This document shows, piece by piece, positions 8,764-13,862 of a stretch of 13,862 bases of DNA. Each line of letters begins with the position of its first letter. The stretch's first letter is position 1. The notes beneath the pieces were generated by a model. It was not told the DNA's origin, made no database searches, and saw only the letters and a list, made by a program, of their open reading frames with translations. The DNA comes from Candidatus Woesearchaeota archaeon (GTDB lineage Archaea > Nanobdellota > Nanobdellia > Woesearchaeales > WJKV01). Position numbers and translations under genes: made by a program. Where the stretch lies: positions 1-13,862 of the forward strand of contig WJKV01000134.1 in the NCBI GenBank assembly GCA_014728875.1. The letters are read 5' to 3'.

Positions 8764-8815
8764 TGTTTTTTTATTTGTTTTTACTTTGTTTTTTTCATGT
8801 CTTTTTTTTTCCTTT
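8764..8815 (+). terminator. T-rich transcription terminator
   Basis: Several T-tracts (7, 5, 7 and 9 or more Ts) occur in succession just after the stop at 8744, with no clear hairpin needed. This matches archaeal intrinsic/U-tract termination. The number of tracts suggests a robust stop after a well-expressed gene. Confidence 0.75.
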
Positions 8816-8822
8816 ATTTAAA
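8813..8822 (+). promoter_or_regulatory. TATA box for the lipoprotein gene pair
   Basis: TTTATTTAAA directly follows the T-rich terminator. Transcription would begin near 8842-8847, leaving a leader of about 25-30 bases that carries the Shine-Dalgarno site before the ATG at 8872. The same ten bases occur at 12411-12420. Confidence 0.5.
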
Positions 8823-8857
8823 AAAAGGAAACAAGAGAGAAAAAATGGAAGAAAAAC

Positions 8858-8864
8858 GAGGTGA
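8858..8864 (+). promoter_or_regulatory. Shine-Dalgarno site fixing the start at 8872
   Basis: GAGGTGA lies 7 bases before the ATG at 8872. Two earlier in-frame starts (8797, within the terminator/promoter region, and 8845) lack comparable sites and would place a charged stretch before the signal peptide. Confidence 0.8.
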
Positions 8865-8871
8865 AAAGAAA

Positions 8872-9807
8872 ATGGAAAGGAAAAAGATCCTTGCAGTATC
8901 ATCTATCGCCTTGCTGCTGATCGCAGGCATGCTCCTTGCAGGGTGCGGAACAAAAGAGACAGAAGCGCCCGTCAAAGAGATAGCCTATGATCCAGAACTG
9001 GAAGAAAGGATCAGGATGGCAGAAGAAGGAAATGAACAAATCAGCGAGAGGCCTGACTATCTTCCGCCGGCAATGTTCAAGGAGCTGCCAAAGTTCCCAA
9101 AGGACTTTTACAGAGTCAGGACTTTGGTGAGAATAGGGAGAATCGCTGATCTTGAGAACCTTGAACCCAGATACTGGCTGCAGCCTGAATTTTTTCCTGA
9201 GTTTGAAAAAATAGGCGTGCCTCTGCTGCTGGACGCACCGACTGACAGATGGGGAGCCTACGGCATATCCTCATATCCAGGAGATTCGATAGCGAACATT
9301 GTTGCAGGAGACACCCTGGACCTGTATTTCTTCATCAAGAGCAGCTATCTGGTGGAGACGTATCAGGGAGTGCATCTTGTGCCGAAATTTCCACAAAATG
9401 CAGAGATCCCTGAAGGCGTGACATTCCCTGACGGAACAAAGGAAGTGCTGAATCCTGAAGATGTAGAAGATTATTTCGACATAGAGATCAGCCCTAATCC
9501 GTTCATTCTGGAGCCTAATTTCCCTATATACCAGGTAAACGGCACCAGAAAGATACAGGTGAAGATAACGCCAAGAGAGGATACGCCGCTCGGGAACTAT
9601 GTGATTGCCTTTGACACAGGCGAGGTCCCGGAGGAAAAAGAACAGGAATGGCAGAGACAGTATCTGAACCTGTACGCGAGCGGAAGCATGACCAAGATAG
9701 AGAGGCCCTACTATCAGGTGTATTTCACAGTAAGTGCTCCGCCTGAGGAAGAGGCAAGTGCAGAAACCACGGAAAACGAAATTGAAAATGAGGAGGTAGC
9801 CGAATAA
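8872..9807 (+). CDS. Lipoprotein of unknown function
   Basis: A 311-aa protein with a lipoprotein signal peptide: MERKK, hydrophobic core 6-22, and lipobox L22-A23-G24-C25. It is thus exported and probably lipid-anchored at C25 on the outer face of the membrane. The next stretch (~26-75) is acidic and proline-containing (EERIRMAEEGNEQI, RPDYLPPAMF). The rest (~80-285) appears to be a beta-rich domain with many aromatic residues, including segments LVRIGRIADLENLEPRYWLQ, AGDTLDLYFFIKSSYLVE and GNYVIAFDTGEVP. The last ~25 residues are low-complexity Glu/Ala (PPEEEASAETTENE). No catalytic motif is visible and I do not recognise the family. It lies 37 bases before the 801-aa membrane protein with no promoter between, so the two are likely expressed together. 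It may be an assembly or anchoring factor for the surface proteins (inference). Confidence 0.8.
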   Translation: MERKKILAVSSIALLLIAGMLLAGCGTKETEAPVKEIAYDPELEERIRMAEEGNEQISERPDYLPPAMFKELPKFPKDFYRVRTLVRIGRIADLENLEPRYWLQPEFFPEFEKIGVPLLLDAPTDRWGAYGISSYPGDSIANIVAGDTLDLYFFIKSSYLVETYQGVHLVPKFPQNAEIPEGVTFPDGTKEVLNPEDVEDYFDIEISPNPFILEPNFPIYQVNGTRKIQVKITPREDTPLGNYVIAFDTGEVPEEKEQEWQRQYLNLYASGSMTKIERPYYQVYFTVSAPPEEEASAETTENEIENEEVAE

Positions 9808-9844
9808 AATCGTTGCTGAAAGATCACGATTAAGGGACTAGAAA

Positions 9845-12250
9845 ATGGATAATAGCTATTGCAAATGGATGAAGATCGGATTGATGTTTGTGATAGCTTT
9901 AGCTCTAGTCTCATTTGTTTCAGCAACGTGCCAAACCGGCACTCCTTTCTTCTTCAATGTCAATGTAGACGATGCAGCGCCCAACATCACTTTGATTCAT
10001 CCTCAAGACAATTTCACGGCAAAGAAGAATTTCATCAACTTCACATGGAATGTCACTGACAATGTAGATGCCAATCTATCATGTAATTTGACCATAGATG
10101 GCATTGTAAATGCAACAAATATAACTTCAGCAAACGGATTATTAACTAATTATACAGTGACCGGATTGAACGATGGTACGCATTCATGGAATGTAACTTG
10201 TGCAGATGACGACGGCAATATAAACACAAGCAAAACAAGAACTTTCCTTGTGGACACTAAACTGCCCGGAGTAAATCTCATATTCCCTCCAAACAACCAT
10301 TACACATCGCAAACAGGCTTTAACTTCACATGGATAGCTGTGAACGGATTTGACACTAATCTGACCTGCAATCTGACGATTGATGGTGCTGTGAATGCAT
10401 CAAATATAGCATCGTTGAACAATACGCTGACCAATTACAGCGTGGGAGGATTGAGCGAGGGAGCACATACATGGAATGTTACTTGTGTAGATGATGCGAA
10501 CAATGTGAACATAAGCGAGACAAGGACCTTCACGATAGACCTGACGCCGCCTACTGTGACAGTATTGAACTGCACACCAGATCCTGCAGATGGCGGCGCG
10601 GCAGTGACATGTACAGCGAATGTGACAGACAATATACAGATAGGAACTGTCTTTGCCAACGTGACGCACATCAATGGTTCTGTGCTGCCGCAGACAACGC
10701 TCTGCTCTGGAAATGCCACAGTACAGCTGTGCAATTTCACTTACACAGAGACAACATCGAAAGGACTGTACAATGTAAGCTGGCTGGCAGATGATCCTGC
10801 AGGAAATAATGACACTGCAAAAGACAACTTCACTGTACTGGATGTCAGCTCTCCTGTGATAACTCCAGTAAGCTGTGTTCCGGATCCTGCAAACATCGGC
10901 GTGACTGTGAATTGTACTGCGAATCTGACAGATAACCTGCAAATTAGCGCAGTCTGGGCGAATGCGACCCATGCGAACAGCTCTGTCATACCACAAAATG
11001 TTGCTTGCATTGGAACGAATAAATCACAATCGTGCAGCTTTATCTTCACAAAAACCACGATAGCAGGACTGTATAACGTGACCTGGTATGCCAATGACAC
11101 GAGCAGCAATAATGCAACACCTGCACTTGACAATTTCAGTGTTGCTGTTGCGCCGGCTGCGCCGGCTGCGCCTACTAGAGGGAGCGGAGGAGGCAGCGGC
11201 AGCGCTGCAAGAAGAACATATCAGAGAATACCCAAACCAGAAGAGAAACCACCAGGGCCGCCGACAAAAATCTCAGAAGTTATCAAGAAATACAAGCCAG
11301 AAGTAGAGAAACCAGAAAAACCAGAGAAACCTGAAGTCAGAAAACTTGCAGCACTCCCTGCTGAAGAAAAGGTTCCAGAAAAACCTAGGATATTGCTGCT
11401 GACAATATTGATGCTCATCTTCATAATCCTGTTCATCATATGGTACTACTGGTGGCGCATACTCGGAGGAAAGAAAAAGAAGAAGAGATACATCCAGCAC
11501 AAGCAGTATGATGTTCCGACCAAGAAACTGGAAAAACTGGACCAGGGATGGGTGAGGATGATCAGGAATGCAGAAAGGAGCAAAGACAAAGCAGGCACTG
11601 CCAGGATTATAACAGAGAAGCCGAAACCTCTCAAACAGGCAAAAGCAAAGAAACCCAAGATAAAGATTGCCAAACGTGCAGAAGAAGAAAACCTTGATCA
11701 GGACTGGCTGAGGATGATCAGCAATGCAAAGAGAACAGTGACGACAAAGAGACCAAGCAGGCCTAGAATCAAGGCAGAGACGGTTGCAAAAACAGGAGTA
11801 TTGCCGAAAAAAGAGAGCATCCTGGGAAGACTGCCTAAGATCAGGATGCCTAGGATAGACACTGAAAAGATGCAGAAATATGGCGCTGTCATGATCGACA
11901 GAGTCAAGCAGGTCGAACAGGCGATAAAGATCCTGAAACCAGAGAGACCGAAGAAAATAGAAAAAATAGAAAAACCAGAACTAAAAACAAAAATAAAAGA
12001 AGAGCCAAAAGAGGAAAAGATAAAAGTAATCAAGAGCAGACAGAATAAAGAAGAAATCATCAACAAGATGCAGAAGGCAATGAAGTTCAAAGACAAGAAA
12101 CAGGAAAGAACAAAAACCATTCCAGGACCGGCAGAAAGGCCGAGCAAGGAAACTGCCAGAAAAGAAGAAAAATCTGCTGAAACCAGAACAGAACAGAACA
12201 AAGAAAAAGACCCTGTAATAGAGAAACTGAAGAACGTATATAAGCTGTGA
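9845..12250 (+). CDS. Type I membrane protein with four Ig-like repeats outside and a lysine-rich cytoplasmic tail
   Basis: An 801-aa protein. The signal peptide spans ~1-27 (hydrophobic IGLMFVIALALVSFVSA), and the mature N-terminus reads TCQTGTPFFFNVNV. Ig-like repeats fall at ~46-138, ~141-235, ~236-335 and ~337-434: repeats 1 and 2 are one type (W-V/A, CNLTIDG-VNA-NI, HSWNVTC/HTWNVTC), and repeats 3 and 4 another with paired cysteines (C-PDPA, TCTANVTDN, GLYNVSW). An Ala/Pro/Gly/Ser linker and a Pro/Glu/Lys-rich stretch (~435-512) lead to a transmembrane helix (516-537, ending WYYWW). The 264-residue tail is strongly basic and carries the repeated motif LDQ-x-W-x-RMI-x-NA-x-R at 565-578 and 617-630. 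The start at 9845 has only a weak upstream AAGGG; the alternative ATG at 9869 is no better and would shorten the signal peptide. Repeats 1 and 2 resemble the giant protein's last Ig-like module. It probably links the surface layer to something inside the cell (inference). Confidence 0.85.
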   Translation: MDNSYCKWMKIGLMFVIALALVSFVSATCQTGTPFFFNVNVDDAAPNITLIHPQDNFTAKKNFINFTWNVTDNVDANLSCNLTIDGIVNATNITSANGLLTNYTVTGLNDGTHSWNVTCADDDGNINTSKTRTFLVDTKLPGVNLIFPPNNHYTSQTGFNFTWIAVNGFDTNLTCNLTIDGAVNASNIASLNNTLTNYSVGGLSEGAHTWNVTCVDDANNVNISETRTFTIDLTPPTVTVLNCTPDPADGGAAVTCTANVTDNIQIGTVFANVTHINGSVLPQTTLCSGNATVQLCNFTYTETTSKGLYNVSWLADDPAGNNDTAKDNFTVLDVSSPVITPVSCVPDPANIGVTVNCTANLTDNLQISAVWANATHANSSVIPQNVACIGTNKSQSCSFIFTKTTIAGLYNVTWYANDTSSNNATPALDNFSVAVAPAAPAAPTRGSGGGSGSAARRTYQRIPKPEEKPPGPPTKISEVIKKYKPEVEKPEKPEKPEVRKLAALPAEEKVPEKPRILLLTILMLIFIILFIIWYYWWRILGGKKKKKRYIQHKQYDVPTKKLEKLDQGWVRMIRNAERSKDKAGTARIITEKPKPLKQAKAKKPKIKIAKRAEEENLDQDWLRMISNAKRTVTTKRPSRPRIKAETVAKTGVLPKKESILGRLPKIRMPRIDTEKMQKYGAVMIDRVKQVEQAIKILKPERPKKIEKIEKPELKTKIKEEPKEEKIKVIKSRQNKEEIINKMQKAMKFKDKKQERTKTIPGPAERPSKETARKEEKSAETRTEQNKEKDPVIEKLKNVYKL

Positions 12251-12255
12251 TTCTG

Positions 12256-12262
12256 AAAAAAA
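12256..12262 (-). terminator. T7 terminator of tRNA-Gln(CUG)
   Basis: Read on the - strand, seven Ts follow immediately after the tRNA discriminator base. The tract lies only 5 bases beyond the stop codon of the convergent 801-aa gene. Confidence 0.6.
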
Positions 12263-12335
12263 TAGCCCCGCGCGGATTCGAACCGCGGTCGCCAGGGCCA
12301 GAACCTGACATGATTGGCCACTACACTACGGGGCT
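12263..12335 (-). tRNA. tRNA-Gln (anticodon CUG)
   Basis: This is a 73-nt tRNA on the - strand. The acceptor stem pairs AGCCCCG with CGGGGCT, with discriminator A. The anticodon arm is TCAGG-TTCTGGC-CCTGG, which puts CTG at positions 34-36 and reads codon CAG. The T-arm is CGCGG-TTCGAAT-CCGCG. The D-arm GTGTAGTGGCCAATCAT is typical of archaeal tRNA-Gln. CCA is not encoded and no intron is present. It is almost identical outside the anticodon arm to the tRNA at 12629. Confidence 0.95.
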
Positions 12336-12359
12336 GTTGGAAAGAAAGATTCTGAATCT

Positions 12360-12369
12360 GTTTAAAAAG
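12360..12369 (-). promoter_or_regulatory. TATA box of tRNA-Gln(CUG)
   Basis: On the - strand the box reads CTTTTTAAAC, centred about 29 bases before the tRNA 5' end, the usual archaeal spacing. Confidence 0.5.
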
Positions 12370-12410
12370 GTTGTTGTTTTATTATACTTATTTTAATATT
12401 TAGTCACAAA

Positions 12411-12420
12411 TTTATTTAAA
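12411..12420 (+). promoter_or_regulatory. TATA box before a small interrupted ORF
   Basis: TTTATTTAAA is centred 28 bases before the ATG at 12443. This is the spacing expected for a leaderless archaeal transcript beginning at the start codon. It is identical to the box at 8813-8822. Confidence 0.4.
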
Positions 12421-12442
12421 GAATAAACAACAATTATTATTT

Positions 12443-12606
12443 ATGCACAACCTAAAAAACGGCAAAGGATCTTTCAAAGGTTTGAAGCCAAGATTGCAAC
12501 AGTTTGGCTGTTAGATGATTGGAACTATGAAGTAGAATTGGAAGATTTCAAAGATGCAAATTATTGTATAGATAAATCGAAGAGATATGACCGGACTTCT
12601 GCTTGA
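12443..12606 (+). pseudogene. Small ORF interrupted at an A-run (frameshifted, decayed, or recoded)
   Basis: In the gap between the two tRNA genes, an ATG at the expected leaderless position opens a 23-codon frame (MHNLKNGKGS..., stop at 12512-12514). In the -1 frame, an open stretch from the A-run to the TGA at 12604-12606 encodes protein-like sequence, including FEAKIATVWLLDDWNYEVE and FKDANYCIDKSKRYDRTSA, but has no start codon of its own. The two frames join exactly at A AAA AAC (12454-12460). One extra A, or a -1 slip there, would give a product of about 54 aa. It could be a one-base assembly error, a recent pseudogene, or a programmed frameshift. I do not recognise a family, and the coding appearance may be chance. 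Confidence 0.35.
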
Positions 12607-12628
12607 GGGGCTTGCGCGAGAAACGGGA

Positions 12629-12701
12629 TAGCCCCGCGCGGATTCGAACCGCGGTCATTGGATCCAAAATCCAATATGATTGGCCACTACACCACGGGGC
12701 T
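12629..12701 (-). tRNA. tRNA-Gln (anticodon UUG)
   Basis: This is a 73-nt tRNA on the - strand. The acceptor stem AGCCCCG/CGGGGCT and the T-arm CGCGG-TTCGAAT-CCGCG are identical to those of the CUG isoacceptor. The anticodon arm TTGGA-TTTTGGA-TCCAA gives anticodon TTG, reading CAA (and CAG by wobble). The discriminator is A, CCA is not encoded, and there is no intron. No T-tract follows its 3' end, unlike its partner. Confidence 0.95.
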
Positions 12702-12724
12702 GTAAACTAGCAGAATCCAGATTC

Positions 12725-12734
12725 ATTTATAAAT
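12725..12734 (-). promoter_or_regulatory. TATA box of tRNA-Gln(UUG)
   Basis: The symmetric sequence ATTTATAAAT is centred about 28 bases before the tRNA 5' end on the - strand. It lies in the 68-base gap after the isomerase gene, so the tRNA has its own promoter. Confidence 0.6.
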
Positions 12735-12769
12735 GTTACTTAGGGCTTAAGCTGTAATTTTGGCTGTGT

Positions 12770-13204
12770 TCACAGCTTGTTTATCTGCTTTACTCTTCGA
12801 GTATGCCGTTTCTCTTTGCTGAATATCGTCTCTAGAAATGCCTGCACCATTTTCAGCGCATCTTTTTCCTTGACATCGTCTGCGCCTATGCAGAGGACGT
12901 TCGCATCATTGTGCTCTCTTGTTTTCTTTGTTTCTTCTACAGAATGGCATACTGCAGCTCTTACGCCTGAGAATTTGTTGGCAATCATCGCCATGCCCTG
13001 GCCGCTCCTGCACAATAGAATTCCTTTCCAGTCAGGATGTTCAGAAATATCTCTTCCGACCCGTTCTGCGAACTGCGGATAATCATCCTTTGGATCAGGC
13101 TTGAATGCGCCTATGTCTTCGTATTCAAAACCGAGCTCGTCCAGTTTCTTTTTAATCTTCTCCTTAAGTTCATAACCGCCGTGGTCAGCGCCGATAACTA
13201 TCAT
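12770..13204 (-). CDS. rpiB: RpiB/LacA/LacB-family sugar-phosphate isomerase, likely ribose-5-phosphate isomerase B
   Basis: A 144-aa cytoplasmic enzyme of the usual family length. Family members interconvert aldose and ketose phosphates; RpiB converts ribose 5-phosphate and ribulose 5-phosphate in the non-oxidative pentose phosphate route. Visible motifs are GADHGG (residues 5-10), the catalytic-cysteine loop LLCRSGQGMAMIANK (C65), VRAAVCHS (82-88), and REHNDANVLCIGA (H98), with the end RHTRRVKQIN typical of the family. The C-R-S-G-Q-G loop differs from the commoner C-G-T/S-G-I-G, so the substrate could be another sugar phosphate. Many archaea use the unrelated RpiA, so an RpiB-type enzyme is a useful lineage hint. 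The start is fixed by GAGGTGA upstream. It follows the surface-protein gene by 23 bases and is probably co-transcribed with it. Confidence 0.9.
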   Translation of the reverse strand: MIVIGADHGGYELKEKIKKKLDELGFEYEDIGAFKPDPKDDYPQFAERVGRDISEHPDWKGILLCRSGQGMAMIANKFSGVRAAVCHSVEETKKTREHNDANVLCIGADDVKEKDALKMVQAFLETIFSKEKRHTRRVKQINKL

Positions 13205-13209
13205 CTAAA

Positions 13210-13216
13210 TCACCTC
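13210..13216 (-). promoter_or_regulatory. Shine-Dalgarno site of the isomerase gene
   Basis: On the - strand GAGGTGA ends 5 bases before the ATG at 13204. It lies in the 23-base gap after the surface-protein gene. Confidence 0.75.
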
Positions 13217-13227
13217 TTATTAAAAAT

Positions 13228-13862
13228 TTATTTTCTTTTGCTGCTGAATCCGACAACAGCAATCAAAAGCATTATGACTACAATTACAAAGATGCCGATG
13301 CCTGAAAGCACTGCTATCTCTGACTTGTTCTGTGAAAAAAAGCCTGACAAAGAATTTGACCTGTCTTCGTTTCCCACATTTGCCACCTGGAAACCTGTCG
13401 CGAACTTTTCCGGCTTCAGTTCTTTTGTCTTGCCCTGCGCAAGGTCATAGGCTGACGGGCAGGTCACCAACAGATCGACACTCTCTATCAGCTGGCCGCC
13501 TGTGTGATCCACAACCACATTCACAGGATATATCCCGCCTTCTACAACATCTGCGATCTGCAGGGTATAACTTTTCTCCAGAATATTGTTGCCTGGATAA
13601 GGCTTGATAAGGGCGCTGTCCTGCAGTTCTATCCCGAGCCTGCTGTTCAAGACAGTGATCCTTGCAGTGTCTGCGAGTTTTCCCCTGTTCTCTATCTTCA
13701 GGTTCAATTGCGTTCGTTCTCCGCACAAGGCACCTGCCGGAACAACAGACGGTTTGTACAGGTGCATGTCTCTCTGCTTCCTCAAGATTGAAAGAGGAAA
13801 CACGAATCTTGCATTCTGAAGACTGCCTTCATCGTCAGTCCCTGCGGCCCTCATCTCTACAA
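13228..13862 (-). CDS. C-terminal part of a membrane-anchored surface protein (possible S-layer protein), 5' truncated
   Basis: The frame is open to the window edge (V-E precede the first in-frame ATG at 13854, with no Shine-Dalgarno there), so the start lies outside; about 211 residues are visible. The first ~45 residues (GTDDEGSLQNARFVFPLSIL, then LYKPSVVPAGALCGE) continue a larger ectodomain. A CARDB-like beta-sandwich follows (TQLNLKIENRGKLADTARI, then ILEKSYTLQIADVVEGGIYP). A linker then leads to a single C-terminal transmembrane helix (IAVLSGIGIFVIVVIMLLIAVVGF) and a short basic tail SSKRK, so the ectodomain faces outward. This layout resembles putative S-layer proteins of DPANN archaea, but the part here is too short to be sure. 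It lacks the sequon richness of the + strand surface proteins, so it probably belongs to a different structure. Confidence 0.75.
   Translation of the reverse strand, partial: VEMRAAGTDDEGSLQNARFVFPLSILRKQRDMHLYKPSVVPAGALCGERTQLNLKIENRGKLADTARITVLNSRLGIELQDSALIKPYPGNNILEKSYTLQIADVVEGGIYPVNVVVDHTGGQLIESVDLLVTCPSAYDLAQGKTKELKPEKFATGFQVANVGNEDRSNSLSGFFSQNKSEIAVLSGIGIFVIVVIMLLIAVVGFSSKRK

Noticed and set aside
9808..9831. Short inverted repeat AATCGT...ACGATT between the lipoprotein and the 801-aa gene
   Set aside because: Only six base pairs with a 12-base loop and no T-tract; too weak to call a terminator or regulatory hairpin.
11150..11172. GCGCCGGCT tandem repeat
   Set aside because: It simply encodes the Ala/Pro linker APAAPAAP after the Ig-like repeats.
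12371..12402. T-rich stretch on the + strand as a terminator for the 801-aa gene
   Set aside because: It lies beyond the antisense tRNA gene and overlaps the AT-rich region upstream of the tRNA promoter; its composition is mixed A/T, so it is not distinguishable from intergenic AT-richness.
12743..12770. Palindrome GCTTAAGC after the isomerase gene as a terminator
   Set aside because: Eight bases with no loop and no T-tract on the - strand; no support as a terminator.
1..13862. CRISPR array, insertion sequence or prophage
   Set aside because: No spaced identical direct repeats, transposase or integrase motifs, or terminal inverted repeats are visible; the only repeats are protein-domain repeats and the tRNA pair.

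Overview
The window looks archaeal and most resembles a DPANN-type genome (Woesearchaeota/Pacearchaeota-like); that placement is inference from gene style. Visible supporting signs are GAGGTGA/GGGGTGA ribosome binding sites about 7 bases before starts, AT-rich TATA boxes 25-30 bases before genes, T-tract terminators, archaeal-type tRNA-Gln genes without encoded CCA, secreted proteins dense in N-x-S/T sequons, and a tandem helix-turn-helix protein of a type I associate with these lineages.

Layout. Bases 1-12250 are read on the + strand. They hold the 3' part of a giant (over 2200 aa) multidomain surface protein. Next comes a three-gene cluster: a regulator with a palindrome at its promoter, a membrane-anchored beta-rich protein, and a small sequon-rich secreted protein ending in a strong T-rich terminator. 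A second pair of genes follows, under its own TATA box: a 311-aa lipoprotein and an 801-aa single-pass membrane protein with four Ig-like repeats outside and a very lysine-rich tail inside. From 12263 to the end, annotated genes lie on the - strand: tRNA-Gln(CUG), tRNA-Gln(UUG), an RpiB-type sugar-phosphate isomerase, and the C-terminal part of another membrane-anchored surface (possibly S-layer) protein. Between the two tRNAs is a 293-base gap with an interrupted + strand small ORF.

How the genes may work together. The + strand genes look like a cell-surface module. The giant protein combines LamG/concanavalin-type domains, a DNRLRE-type domain, an Asp-box beta-propeller and Ig-like modules. 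Its C-terminal ~145 residues match the whole mature small protein (181-aa precursor), so one domain exists both as the end of a giant adhesin-like protein and free-standing. The Ig-like module just before that domain in the giant protein recurs twice in the 801-aa protein, whose mature N-terminus also resembles that of the small protein. This suggests (inference) an assembly of small subunit, giant glycan-binding protein, transmembrane protein and lipoprotein, possibly under local control by the tandem-HTH protein. I do not recognise this as a named system. The - strand genes are housekeeping or general surface functions.
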